From Pantoea ananatis LMG 2665 (GTDB lineage Bacteria; Pseudomonadota; Gammaproteobacteria; Enterobacterales; Enterobacteriaceae), in NCBI RefSeq assembly GCF_000710035.2, contig NZ_JMJJ01000005.1, positions 992,001 to 1,056,000 on the forward strand: 64,000 bases of DNA, written 5' to 3'. This document shows positions 9,375-19,600 of this stretch, one piece after another. Position 1 is the stretch's first letter. The number at the start of each line of letters is the position of its first letter. The notes under the pieces were generated by a model. It was not told the origin of the DNA. It made no database searches and saw nothing but the letters and a program-made list of their open reading frames with translations. Both the position numbers and the translations under genes were made by a program.

Positions 9375-10496
9375 TTATTTTTCCAGTTGCTGCACGTCAA
9401 TACGACGGGTTTCATCCAGCATGGCCGCTTTGGCACGAATGCGCGCTTCCAGTTGATCGATCATATCGTCATTGTCCAGACGTTCGCGCTGGCGCACGCC
9501 ATCTTCATAGAAGCCGCTTTTCTTATTACTGCCGGTCACGCCAAGCGTAGAAACGGTGGCTTCGCCAGGCCCATTCACCACGCAACCGATGATGGAGACA
9601 TCCATCGGCGTGATAATGTCTTCCAGTCGCTGCTCCAGCGCGTTTACCGTGCCAATGACGTCAAACTCCTGACGTGAACAGGTCGGACAGGCGATGAAGT
9701 TGATCCCGCGAGAGCGGATGCGCAGCGACTTCAGGATATCAAAGCCAACCTTTACCTCTTCAACCGGATCGGCTGCCAGAGAAATACGCAGCGTGTCGCC
9801 AATGCCTTCGGCCAGTAACAGCCCCAGACCAATCGCCGACTTCACCGCACCGGCACGTGCACCGCCCGCTTCGGTAATACCAAGATGCAGCGGCTGCTCG
9901 ATCTGCTTTGCCAACAGACGGTAGGATTCAACCGCCAGAAAAACATCAGAGGCTTTCACGCTGACTTTAAACTGATCGAAGTTAAGACGATCCAGATGAT
10001 CGACATGGCGCATCGCCGATTCCAGCAGGGCCTGCGGTGTAGGCTCACCGTATTTTTCCTGCAGATCTTTTTCCAGCGATCCGGCGTTAACACCGATACG
10101 AATGGGGATATTGTTATCGCGGGCGCAGTCAACCACCGCACGAATACGCTCGTTATTACCGATATTACCCGGATTGATACGCAGGCAGTCCACTCCATAC
10201 TCCGCGACTTTTAGCGCAATACGGTAGTCAAAGTGGATATCTGCCACCAGGGGGACGTTCACCTGCTGCTTAATCAGCTTAAACGCTTCGGCGGCATCCA
10301 TGGTGGGCACCGAGACGCGGACGATATCGACGCCTACGCGCTCAAGGGCTTTGATCTGATTGACCGTCGCGGCTACGTCAGTCGTGCGGGTGTTGGTCAT
10401 CGACTGAACGGCGATTGGCGCACCGTCGCCAATGGGCACCTGGCCGACGTAAATACGTTTAGACTTACGACGGATAATGGGTGCTTGGTTATGCAT
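9375..10496 (-). CDS. ispG: 4-hydroxy-3-methylbut-2-enyl diphosphate synthase IspG
   Basis: A 373-residue enzyme of the MEP isoprenoid pathway that converts MEcPP to HMBPP using a [4Fe-4S] cluster. The cluster ligands are present: CPTC (Cys270, Cys273) and Cys305 in GCVVNGPGE. The start at 10496 (MHNQAP) is chosen over 10511 because it matches E. coli and has GGAG at proper distance. The protein is an Fe-S client whose cluster must be built without the isc scaffold genes missing from this locus. It lies 39 bp behind rodZ. Confidence 0.97.
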   Translation of the reverse strand: MHNQAPIIRRKSKRIYVGQVPIGDGAPIAVQSMTNTRTTDVAATVNQIKALERVGVDIVRVSVPTMDAAEAFKLIKQQVNVPLVADIHFDYRIALKVAEYGVDCLRINPGNIGNNERIRAVVDCARDNNIPIRIGVNAGSLEKDLQEKYGEPTPQALLESAMRHVDHLDRLNFDQFKVSVKASDVFLAVESYRLLAKQIEQPLHLGITEAGGARAGAVKSAIGLGLLLAEGIGDTLRISLAADPVEEVKVGFDILKSLRIRSRGINFIACPTCSRQEFDVIGTVNALEQRLEDIITPMDVSIIGCVVNGPGEATVSTLGVTGSNKKSGFYEDGVRQRERLDNDDMIDQLEARIRAKAAMLDETRRIDVQQLEK

Positions 10497-10535
10497 ATTT
10501 CTTCTCCACAATTGCCCGGTACACGCGATACGCTG

Positions 10536-11537
10536 TTATTGCGCACCCAACGTCAGGCGAGCAACCTGGTTATTACGGATAAAGCGACTTAAATCAACGG
10601 GTTTATTCTGATATTGCACCTGAACCACGGATGGCGCGCCAATTTTCAGACGATAGGGAGCCGTGCCAGACAGGCTCAGCTTGCCACCGCTGCGCTGGAT
10701 ACCGCTAAACAGTTTCTTACCCGTTGCATCGCTGACTTCCAGCCAGCAGTCGCCGGTAAAGGTCATCACCACGGCATTCGGATCCGCCGCCGGTTCGCTA
10801 ACCGCCGCCGCGCCCACTGGCATCTGCTGCGCCGTATTGGTGCTGGCCGGTGCGGGGCTGGTCGAAGTCGGTGCCTGAGAAGGCGAAACAACGGTGTTAT
10901 TCTCTTCCTGCTGGGCAGCCGCGGCAGTGCTGTTACTGTTTTCAGCAGGCGCCGTGCCGGTGGATTCATCGGCGTTCGCTGGTGTGCTGGCGGCATTATT
11001 GCCCAACGGCACGCTGGTGCTGTTATCGGTTGATGCGCCGTTCGTCTGTCCCAGGGGGATAGACTGGCTGCTGTCGCTGTTACTGCCGTTTTGATCGGCC
11101 ATCGACACCAGCTCATCCTGTGAGGCTTTATGGTTCTGCCACCACCAGGCGCCTGTCAGGCCGATCACGACAAAGACCACCAGCCAGGTAAAAATCATCA
11201 GCCAGCCGTCGCGTTTCTTACGCCGTTTGCCCAGGGAGAAGCTTTGCATCGGCTCAATTTTTGCGGCACGAACCGGCGTCTGCTTTTCCATCATCGGCAG
11301 CAGTTCCTCTTCAGGAATGTGCACCAGACGCGCATAAGAACGGATGTAACCGCGCAGGAAGGTAGAGGCTAAATCCGCAGGTGATTTGTCTTCTTCAATA
11401 TCACGTACGGTAGTAAGTTTCAGGCACAGGCGTTCAGCAACATGTTGCTGCGTGAGTCCCATTTGTTCACGGGCCAGACGCAGGCGTGTACCTGTGGAAT
11501 GAACTGCAGAATTTTCTTGAGTGGCTTCAGTATTCAT
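10536..11537 (-). CDS. rodZ: Cytoskeleton protein RodZ
   Basis: A 333-residue bitopic membrane protein linking MreB to the cell-wall elongation machinery. An N-terminal Xre-type helix-turn-helix domain (residues ~15-85, [19 protein letters not shown]) binds MreB. A basic stretch KRRKKR precedes the single membrane segment (~112-134), then comes a low-complexity Ser/Thr/Asn/Pro-rich periplasmic linker and a C-terminal beta domain (DUF4115; [21 protein letters not shown]). The length matches E. coli RodZ (337). Its start overlaps the end of pilW by 11 bases, suggesting translational coupling. Confidence 0.96.
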   Translation of the reverse strand: MNTEATQENSAVHSTGTRLRLAREQMGLTQQHVAERLCLKLTTVRDIEEDKSPADLASTFLRGYIRSYARLVHIPEEELLPMMEKQTPVRAAKIEPMQSFSLGKRRKKRDGWLMIFTWLVVFVVIGLTGAWWWQNHKASQDELVSMADQNGSNSDSSQSIPLGQTNGASTDNSTSVPLGNNAASTPANADESTGTAPAENSNSTAAAAQQEENNTVVSPSQAPTSTSPAPASTNTAQQMPVGAAAVSEPAADPNAVVMTFTGDCWLEVSDATGKKLFSGIQRSGGKLSLSGTAPYRLKIGAPSVVQVQYQNKPVDLSRFIRNNQVARLTLGAQ

Positions 11538-12258
11538 TAGCTAAATAACGCTGGTACTGTATCGATTGCGGAAAACGTCGCGCTAACTGGTCGCCATAAC
11601 GTGAAACGTCTGCGGCATTTCCCTGTTGCGCGGCGAAACGTATGTGTAACGCCAGGCTGCGTGCCGTCTCCGGCAGCGGCTGGTAAAGCTCTAATAATAG
11701 CGCTACGTTAGCCCACTGGTCATTTTCGACCGCGCTTTCAGCTTCGGCTAGTAGCGGCGCTCCTTTACTCTGGTCCGCATCGAGCGCATACGACAAAGCA
11801 GCACGCGCTGCTTCTCTGTTTCCTGCCCGCAGATAACAATACCCCGACAGTTCATACGCATCGATACGGGCGTCTCCTTCCTGCGCACCCTTCGCCCGGA
11901 TAAACTGTTGATGCGCTTCATCATACTGCCCTAAAGCGCAAAGAAACGCACCGTAATTGTTAGGGATGTAACCATTATGTGGCGCAATTCGCTGCGCGTG
12001 CTGAAAATGATAATGCGCTGCGGCAGTGTGCCCTTGCCGCTGAGCCAGCCGGGCCAATGCCAGGGGCACGCGGTAATCCTGGGGAGCGGCCGCCTGCGCC
12101 CGTAAGAGATTACGGCGCGCAGCAGGATAATCCTCTACCGCGAGGTAGTGCATACCCAGTTGCAAACGAAGCTCCGCTGCCCCCGATTGGGTCGGCGAAC
12201 GGACACAACCGCTTACAACAAAAACGGCCAGTAATGCCGTGCATATCCCTTTGCCCAT
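11527..12258 (-). CDS. pilW: Type IV pilus biogenesis/stability lipoprotein PilW (PilF)
   Basis: A 243-residue lipoprotein with signal and lipobox VVSGC (Cys18), followed by tetratricopeptide repeats (for example [23 protein letters not shown] and [20 protein letters not shown]). Proteins of this type help outer-membrane insertion or stability of the type IV pilus secretin. It lies between rlmN and rodZ, a place where E. coli K-12 as I recall it has no gene. No other pilus genes are in the window, so whether it serves pili here is open. It overlaps the rodZ start by 11 bases. Confidence 0.88.
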   Translation of the reverse strand: MGKGICTALLAVFVVSGCVRSPTQSGAAELRLQLGMHYLAVEDYPAARRNLLRAQAAAPQDYRVPLALARLAQRQGHTAAAHYHFQHAQRIAPHNGYIPNNYGAFLCALGQYDEAHQQFIRAKGAQEGDARIDAYELSGYCYLRAGNREAARAALSYALDADQSKGAPLLAEAESAVENDQWANVALLLELYQPLPETARSLALHIRFAAQQGNAADVSRYGDQLARRFPQSIQYQRYLANEY

Positions 12259-12339
12259 CGCCTTTCCATCCTGTTATCGCTGTGGCTGGCAGCAGCCTGC
12301 CACGCAGAGACGGAATGGAAAACCCTGTTAGTCAGCCTT

Positions 12340-13509
12340 TCAGAGCGCCTTCACAGATATGGCTTCGCCCGCCATTTTCTTACGCAGGGTGCGTTTCGTA
12401 CGGTCAATCACTTCCCCGGCCAACTGGCCGCAGGCGGCATCAATATCATCACCACGGGTTTTACGCACGATAGTGGTAAAGCCGTAATCCATTAACACCT
12501 TGGAGAAGCGGTCAATGCGGCTGTTCGAGCTGCGACCATAAGGTGCCCCGGGGAAGGGGTTCCATGGAATCAGGTTGATCTTACACGGCGTTTCTTTCAG
12601 CAATGCCGCCAGTTCATGCGCGTCATCGGTGCTGTCGTTGACATGATCCAGCAACACGTATTCGATCGTGACGCGTCCCTGGTTCGCATTGGACTTACCA
12701 ATATAGCGTTTAACCGCCGCCAGGAAGGTTTCAATATTGTATTTCTTGTTAATGGGTACGATGTCGTCACGCAGTTTGTCGTTTGGCGCATGCAGCGAAA
12801 TCGCCAACGCAACGTCGATCATGTCGCCCAGCTTGTCCAGGGCAGGCACAACGCCCGAGGTCGACAGGGTGACACGGCGTTTCGACAAACCAAAACCGAA
12901 GTCATCCAGCATGATTTCCATGGCCGGAACAACATTATTCAGGTTGAGCAACGGCTCACCCATGCCCATCATCACCACGTTGGTGATAGGACGCTGACCG
13001 GTCACTTTGGCCGCACCAACGATTTTTGCGGCACGCCAGACCTGACCAATAATTTCTGACACGCGCAGATTGCGGTTAAAGCCCTGCTGCGCCGTCGAGC
13101 AGAATTTACACTCCAGCGCGCAACCCACCTGAGAGGAGACACATAAGGTGGCGCGATCCCCTTCCGGGATATACACCGTTTCAACCAGCTGATCGCCGAC
13201 GCGAATAGCCCATTTAATGGTGCCATCCGTTGAGCGCATCTCTTCAGCCACTTCCGGGGCGCGAATTTCGGTGAGTTCCATTAACCGGTTACGCAGCTTC
13301 TTGTTAATGTCGGTCATCTGCTCGAAATCATCGCAGCAGTAGTGGTAAATCCACTTCATCACCTGATCGGCACGGAAGGGTTTTTCACCGAGCGAGACAA
13401 AAAACTCACGCATTTGCTGACGGTTGAGATCCAGCAGGTTGATTTTTTGGCTTTTGGGTGAGACGGAAATAGGCGAGGTGGACGCGGACGTCACAATCTG
13501 TTCGGACAT
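12340..13509 (-). CDS. rlmN: Dual-specificity rRNA/tRNA methyltransferase RlmN
   Basis: A 389-residue radical SAM enzyme that methylates C2 of A2503 in 23S rRNA and A37 of some tRNAs. The radical SAM cluster motif CxxxCxxC is seen in CALECKFC, and a second conserved Cys ([10 protein letters not shown]) near residue 355 carries the methyl intermediate. The family signature MGMGEPLLN is present. It needs a [4Fe-4S] cluster. It lies downstream of ndk with a terminator between them and upstream of pilW-rodZ-ispG. Confidence 0.97.
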   Translation of the reverse strand: MSEQIVTSASTSPISVSPKSQKINLLDLNRQQMREFFVSLGEKPFRADQVMKWIYHYCCDDFEQMTDINKKLRNRLMELTEIRAPEVAEEMRSTDGTIKWAIRVGDQLVETVYIPEGDRATLCVSSQVGCALECKFCSTAQQGFNRNLRVSEIIGQVWRAAKIVGAAKVTGQRPITNVVMMGMGEPLLNLNNVVPAMEIMLDDFGFGLSKRRVTLSTSGVVPALDKLGDMIDVALAISLHAPNDKLRDDIVPINKKYNIETFLAAVKRYIGKSNANQGRVTIEYVLLDHVNDSTDDAHELAALLKETPCKINLIPWNPFPGAPYGRSSNSRIDRFSKVLMDYGFTTIVRKTRGDDIDAACGQLAGEVIDRTKRTLRKKMAGEAISVKAL

Positions 13510-13555
13510 AATGTTCTCTGGCCTCGTTGTTACACGTTATGGCGCTGTTGGGAAA

Positions 13556-13601
13556 AGAAAAAAATTGCGCCTTCACTAAGCTGGCTCAATGAAGGCGCAA
13601 T
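13556..13601 (-). terminator. Rho-independent terminator downstream of ndk
   Basis: An 11-bp stem TTGCGCCTTCA/TGAAGGCGCAA (13565-13575 and 13590-13600) is followed on the minus strand by a T-rich run (13556-13564). Confidence 0.9.
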
Positions 13602-13692
13602 ATTGTACAACATCTGCTGCCTGATAACAGGCTAGAGTTGCCCGTGTTCAGCAGATTTTTGTAAAGCCCTGTACGCGTCAGTCGTTAAGCAA

Positions 13693-14124
13693 TTAACGGG
13701 TGCGCGGGCAAATTTCGTTTTCGCCGAAGAAATAGGCAATTTCACGGGCGGCTGATTCGGCAGAATCTGAACCGTGGGTTGCGTTCTCGGTGAAGCTGTC
13801 AGCGTAGTCTGCACGCAGTGTGCCAGCCAGCGCGTTAGCAGGGTTAGTTGCACCCATCAGGTCACGGTGACGCTGAACGGCATTTTCACCTTCCAGTACA
13901 GAAACCACAACCGGACCAGACGTCATGAATTCAACCAGACCGTCGAAGAACGGCTTGCCTTGGTGCTCTGCGTAAAAACCTTCAGCCTGCTCTTTGCTCA
14001 GCTGCAGCATTTTTGCGCCAACGATTTTGAAGCCTGCGCTTTCAAAACGGTTGTAGATGGCACCGATCACGTTTTTAGCGACGGCGTTTGGCTTGATGAT
14101 AGAAAAAGTACGTTCGATTGCCAT
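13693..14124 (-). CDS. ndk: Nucleoside diphosphate kinase
   Basis: A 143-residue enzyme that transfers the gamma phosphate of ATP to other nucleoside diphosphates through a phosphohistidine. The active-site His lies in [12 protein letters not shown]. The N-terminus [14 protein letters not shown] and the length match E. coli Ndk (143). It is transcribed alone, with about 175 bp upstream that contains its promoter and a terminator downstream. Confidence 0.98.
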   Translation of the reverse strand: MAIERTFSIIKPNAVAKNVIGAIYNRFESAGFKIVGAKMLQLSKEQAEGFYAEHQGKPFFDGLVEFMTSGPVVVSVLEGENAVQRHRDLMGATNPANALAGTLRADYADSFTENATHGSDSAESAAREIAYFFGENEICPRTR

Positions 14125-14300
14125 GATGACCTCTGTCTTGACGTTCTGAAGAAACCGAGGGCGCGCGCCCCGGCTAAGAAACGGCGCCGATTATAGGGGT
14201 TGAGTGTGACGTTGCCTATCACCGAACCCATAATTTATTGAAAAATCTTGATCTGAGTCGGGGCTAATACTTTTCAACTCTGATTTAGCGCAAAAAACAC

Positions 14301-16628
14301 TCACCCACGGGTAAAAGCGACAGAGGCCAGCTGACCGGCCTCATCCATGACCACCAGCTGATAGTCCCCTGCCCGATCAAGAGGTAGCGACAGGGTGCCG
14401 TTCTGACTTTGCGTTTCGAGCGGCTCGCCGTTTAAAAACCACCAGCGCTGAACGCCCTGACCGCCCTGCACCGCAACCGGTATCACCAGCGTAGTATTGC
14501 CCGGCAGCGGCTGAACGCGCTGCCCGTCAATAACGCCAGTCACAATCAGCGGCGCGCTACTGCCCTGCTGCAAGGGCGGACACCGGGGATCAACCGCCGG
14601 TAAGCGCTGCGCCCGACGCTCCTGCGGCGGCAGCCAGGCTTCCAGCGGCAAAGGCCACACCAGACGTTCATGGCTGATGGCTCGCGGGCAATCCGCCGCA
14701 ACCCGTAAGCCCTGTTCGTTCTGCCAGTAACGCAGGTGCAATCCACTCAGGCTTTCCTGCCCCGGCGCCAGCAAGGTCGGCGGCAGCGTGTCGTTCAGCA
14801 CCCAACTCTGCCGCCGTTGTCGGCAGTTTTCGTCTCCCTCGGGCAGCGGCTGCCCGCCGGGCCAGCAGATGCCTGCCACGCTGACCGACGCCGGTCGCGG
14901 ATCGGTGGGGATTGCCCGCCCGGCCAGGCGGTTCATCAGTACGTTGTTAACCTGATTCATGACGGGAACCGCAGACGCGAAACCAAACTGCCCCGCAACC
15001 GGCGTTGCATCGGGTCGTCCGACCCAAACGCCAATCAGATAACGCGGATTGATTCCCACGGCCCAGGCGTCACGGTAGCCGTAGCTGGTGCCGGTCTTCC
15101 ATGCCAGCGGTACCACCGCAGGCGCGCTGCCATTACCCGCAGGCTGAGCCTCACCGCCCAGAATACGGCGGATAATCCAGGCCGCACCGGGCGAAAGCAG
15201 TGGGCGTTCCTGTAAGGGCTGGTCTGCCATCCAGCGCAGCTGACCGGCGTTGCCATGTCGGGCAAAGGCGCTATAGGCCGCCACGATATCATCCATGCGC
15301 GCTCCGGTGCCGCCGAGAATCAACGACAGGTTAGGCTCTGCCCCCGGTGGGAAACGTAGATTTAGCCCCACATTGCGCAGGCGTGCGGCCACATTTTTTG
15401 GGCCCAGCGCCTCCAGCAGCTGCACGGCGGGCAGATTGAGTGATCGCACCAGCGCTTCGCTGGCGCTGACCGGGCCATGAAAACCGGTATCGAAGTTACC
15501 CGGACGGTAATCGCCAAAACGACGTGGAACATCCTGCAGTAAAGACTCGGCATGGATGAGCCCCTCGTCCAGCGCCATGCCATAGACAAAGGGTTTCAGG
15601 ACCGATCCCGGCGAGCGAACGCTGGCAATCATATCCACATGACCAAAACGGCTGTCGTCGCCGAAATCGGCGGAACCGACGTAGCCACGCACCGCCATAG
15701 TAGTGTGATCCACCACCAGTATCGCCAGTGAGGTGCGCGGAGGAAGCTGGTTTTTCACATTCAGCGCCATGCTTTCCAGCTCGCGCTGCAGCGACGGATC
15801 CAGCGTAGAGACGATTTTATCGTGCGTAGTCATCGATAACAGTCGCCGCGCCAGTAACGGCGCCATCTGCGGCATCTGGCGCGGCGGGAGCCAGACCGGT
15901 TCCTGGCGGATTTCAGCGACCCGTCGGGGCGACCAGACATGATACTGCGCCAGCCGATCCAGCACCTTATTACGTGCCGCTTCAGCCCGCTCTGGCCAGC
16001 GATCGGGCCGCAAACGACTGGGTGCCTGTGGCAATACGGCCATTAGCGCCGCCTCGCCCCTTGTCATCTGTGACGGCGCTTTACCCAGCCAGCTCCAGCT
16101 TGCCGCTCCAATCCCTTCCAGCGTGCCGCCAAAGGGCGCACGATTAAGATAAAGCGTTAAGATATCGTATTTAGAGAGATGCCACTCCAGTTGCAGAGCG
16201 CGCCATGCCTGAATCAGCTTGCCCCGCAGCGTTCGCGGCTGTGGGTCGATGATTCTGGCCACCTGCATGGTTAAAGTGCTGCCACCCGAAATGACGCTGC
16301 CATGACGCAGGTCCTGCCAGGCCGCGCGAAGCAGGGCGAGCGGATTAATCCCGGGATGGTACCAGAACCAGCGATCTTCATAGGTCAGCAACGCCTGTAT
16401 GTACGTCGGCGACACGTCAGCGGGAGTGACCGGATAGCGCCAGATGCCCTGGTCGTCAGCGAAGCGCCACAGGGGTGTGCCGTCCTCGGCGACCACCACA
16501 CGTGCGGGCTGAACCTCTTTAAGGGGCAAGGGGAATAACCGATCCAGAATCAGCGGGACAAGCAGCAAGGCCAGAATAAAAAGCGGCAGGGCTACCCACC
16601 GCTTTTTGATGTGCCTGTTTTTGATCAC
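14301..16628 (-). CDS. pbpC: Penicillin-binding protein 1C
   Basis: A 775-residue bifunctional murein enzyme in the inner membrane. After an N-terminal membrane segment (~residues 11-28) comes the transglycosylase domain (TYEDRWFWYHPGINP, with the catalytic Glu), then the transpeptidase domain (SPGSVLKPF with the SxxK serine; KTGTS) and a C-terminal BiPBP_C domain. The length is near the E. coli protein (770). It starts 12 bp after the yfhM stop, forming the usual yfhM-pbpC operon, which is thought to combine envelope repair with trapping of foreign proteases. Confidence 0.96.
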   Translation of the reverse strand: MIKNRHIKKRWVALPLFILALLLVPLILDRLFPLPLKEVQPARVVVAEDGTPLWRFADDQGIWRYPVTPADVSPTYIQALLTYEDRWFWYHPGINPLALLRAAWQDLRHGSVISGGSTLTMQVARIIDPQPRTLRGKLIQAWRALQLEWHLSKYDILTLYLNRAPFGGTLEGIGAASWSWLGKAPSQMTRGEAALMAVLPQAPSRLRPDRWPERAEAARNKVLDRLAQYHVWSPRRVAEIRQEPVWLPPRQMPQMAPLLARRLLSMTTHDKIVSTLDPSLQRELESMALNVKNQLPPRTSLAILVVDHTTMAVRGYVGSADFGDDSRFGHVDMIASVRSPGSVLKPFVYGMALDEGLIHAESLLQDVPRRFGDYRPGNFDTGFHGPVSASEALVRSLNLPAVQLLEALGPKNVAARLRNVGLNLRFPPGAEPNLSLILGGTGARMDDIVAAYSAFARHGNAGQLRWMADQPLQERPLLSPGAAWIIRRILGGEAQPAGNGSAPAVVPLAWKTGTSYGYRDAWAVGINPRYLIGVWVGRPDATPVAGQFGFASAVPVMNQVNNVLMNRLAGRAIPTDPRPASVSVAGICWPGGQPLPEGDENCRQRRQSWVLNDTLPPTLLAPGQESLSGLHLRYWQNEQGLRVAADCPRAISHERLVWPLPLEAWLPPQERRAQRLPAVDPRCPPLQQGSSAPLIVTGVIDGQRVQPLPGNTTLVIPVAVQGGQGVQRWWFLNGEPLETQSQNGTLSLPLDRAGDYQLVVMDEAGQLASVAFTRG

Positions 16629-16640
16629 AACCCGGCCCGG

Positions 16641-19600
16641 CTACTGTTGTACATGCAGCTGTTGCGGCGTCGCACCAATCGCCCGCCACTCAGGTACGTA
16701 CATCGATTCCACCTGCGGTGGCGGCATATGGTAGCTGCCCGGCGTCACTGCGCGCGCCAGATACATCAGGGTTGCAGGACGATACGTATCCACTGCCAGC
16801 GCGGCAACGAAGCGATCGTCACGGAACTCAATATGCCGGATGTTGGCCTGCTGCATATCCATCATGCTCTCTTTTAACGCATCCGCACTGTCACCCAGGC
16901 TGGCACTGCTGTCTGCCAGATTCTGGTTTTCCAGCTCCAGTCCGGCCGGTAACAGATCCACGACCAGCGCATCGCTGATGCGGCGTTTCGCGGCCACGGT
17001 AAGACGGACCACCAGCAATTCACCGCTGCGAAGATTATTGAGATCCGCCGGTTTACCGTCCAGGGTGAAGTACTCTCGCTTAACAGACAGCATATGGCTG
17101 ACCGGATTCGGCGGCGTCAGCGGATAACCCACCACGTTCAGGCTGCCATACAGCGGTGCCGTGCCGGGATTGCTCACGTCAACGCCTTGCGCCAGCTGTT
17201 GACTATCCAGCCCTTTATTCACAGGCCCACTGCTGCTTACGGGCGGTTGATCACCCTGTAATATCGCCTGCCAATCCTTACCCTGTGCGGTTTGCAGCGT
17301 GCGCGCCGCCAGGTAAAGCGCATTGTTCTCTTGGGTAGAGAGCCAGCGCTTGCCGTTCAGCTCTTTCGACAAAGAGAGCAGCAGGCTGTTTTGCAGTTCC
17401 GGCTGCAGCTGATATTCCGCTAACAGGGCGATCATCATCCCCTCATCGCGCACCGTACTGCCGTAGTCGCCAAACCAGCTGCTTTCAGGTCGTGACAGCG
17501 TGGCGCCCTGCATCACAGCCAGCGGCGAACGCTGTCCATCCCCCATCAGCTTCAGCGCGACACCCAACTGCATCAGCGCCAGCCCCGATTTGGCCTTGTC
17601 ACGCTTTTCGTAAAGCGCACGCAACGCGCCCAGTGGCGCACGCTGCTGACGCGCCAGCACCAGGCCGGCATAAGCCTGAACGCTGAAACGCAATGCATCG
17701 GTGTCGGCACTGCCACTAGCGGTAATTTGTGAAGGGTCCTGTAAATAACGCAGCAGCCGTGCATTAGCCCGATCAATCACGTCAGGGGGCAAGGCATAGC
17801 CCGCTTCGCTGGCGCGCAGTAAAAAGTCAGTAACGTAAGGTGTGAGCCAGAACTCCTCTTCACTCTGCTTACTCCACAACCCAAAGCTGCCGTCAGCACG
17901 CTGCATCCCGGCCAGACGGGCGATGCCGGTGTCAACGGCGGCCCGACGAACGTCATCACTGCTGGTTTTTATCCCCATAGCGCTGAGCTGCGCCTGACTG
18001 GTATAGAGCGACGGCCAGAGACCGCTGGTGGTCTGCTCCAGACAGCCATAGGGATAGGCATAAAGCGCACTGATGTAGCTGGCGATATTTAAAGGCGGAC
18101 GATTACTCAGGGTCAGTTGTCCACTCAGGGTTTCTGCATCCAGACCCGCAAATGCCGCCGCCGTGACCTGCCAGGGGCGATCGTGGTCAATCACAGCGGC
18201 AAAATTGAGGGTTTGCGCAGGATAAGGCGGCCTGACGCCAATCTTCCACGTCTGCTGGCTGGGCCGCACCGTCTCACCGGGCAGGTTCAGCCCTGAAATC
18301 TGCACCTGCACTTCGCCGTCACCAAACCCGGTTTTCGCCGTCACGGGCACCTGCAGGGTGGTCCTTTCGCCTTTTGCCAGCGTCACATTTTGTGTGGCCG
18401 CGCCCGACAGTCCTATCAGACCTTGGGCAGTCAAATCGACCTTCAGCGTTTGCGGCAGGTCCGTCAGATTGGTGATATCCAGCGCCAGTGAAGCGCTGTC
18501 GCCGCTGGCCAGAAAACGCGGCGTGGCCAGTTCGCTGACCAGCGGGGCAGCCACCACCAGCTTACGTTCGGCAGCGCCAAAGCTGTCATCGCTCCAGACC
18601 TGCGTCATTAAGCGCAACTCGCCGTTAAAGGCCGGAATGGGCAGCGTAATGGCACCCTTGCCGTTTTTATCCAGCGTAACGGCCTGCAACTGCTGCGCCA
18701 CGATATTGACGTGGGTGACCGGTTTTTTACCGCCGCGCGTCATGGATTCGTCTTCACCGTCTCCGCCAAAGCGCAGAGCAGCCAGCCGTCCACCGCTTTC
18801 AATCAGTTGACCAAACACATCGTACTGATCGACGTTATAACGCTTGCGACCGAAAAAAGCCGTCCAGGGATCGGGCGTTTTATAATCCGTCACGCTTAAC
18901 ACACCGCTGTCTACCGCTGACAGCAGGACGTGCACCTTGTCAGGCAGCGGGCCGCCTTCACGGCTGGCCTGAACGTTCACCGTCAGGTTCTGCTCAGGAC
19001 GAACCTTATCGGGTGCGTCCAGCGTCAGCGTTAAACGTCGCGCCTCGGTCGCCATCGGCAGATGTAACAGTCCGACCGCCCGTTTCGGCGTGGCACCACT
19101 GGTTTTGTCCCCTTCCCGCACCACAATGGCACTGAAATAGAGATCGTGGCGCTGCCAATTGGCCGCGATCGGCACGTCTACCTGGGTTCCACCCTGCGGC
19201 ACCGTTAAGGGTTGCCACCAGAGCGTCCCGCTGCTGGATTCCACCATCAGATAGCCTTTTCCGGCCGTGGGCGATTCGACCTGCAAATGGACGGTTTCAC
19301 CCGGTTGGTATGCCGCTTTATCCAGCTTTAGTTTGACCTGGTCCGGACGCAGTGCGCCTGTACCATTGGTATTATCCTGCCAGTCATAGCCCGCCTGAAA
19401 ACGCACGCTGCTGATGATTTTTTCACCCGACTGGACCTCTAGCCGGTAGCTGCCCCACTCAACCGGGAAGCTGACCTTGGTGCTGCCGTCAGCGGGAATG
19501 CTGACAGATTGCTCATCTTCCTGCAGGTCTTTGGCATCGTAACGTGACTGCCAGCCTTCACTGTCCGAGAAGCTCCAGTAGTAGTCACGCCGTTCACGAA

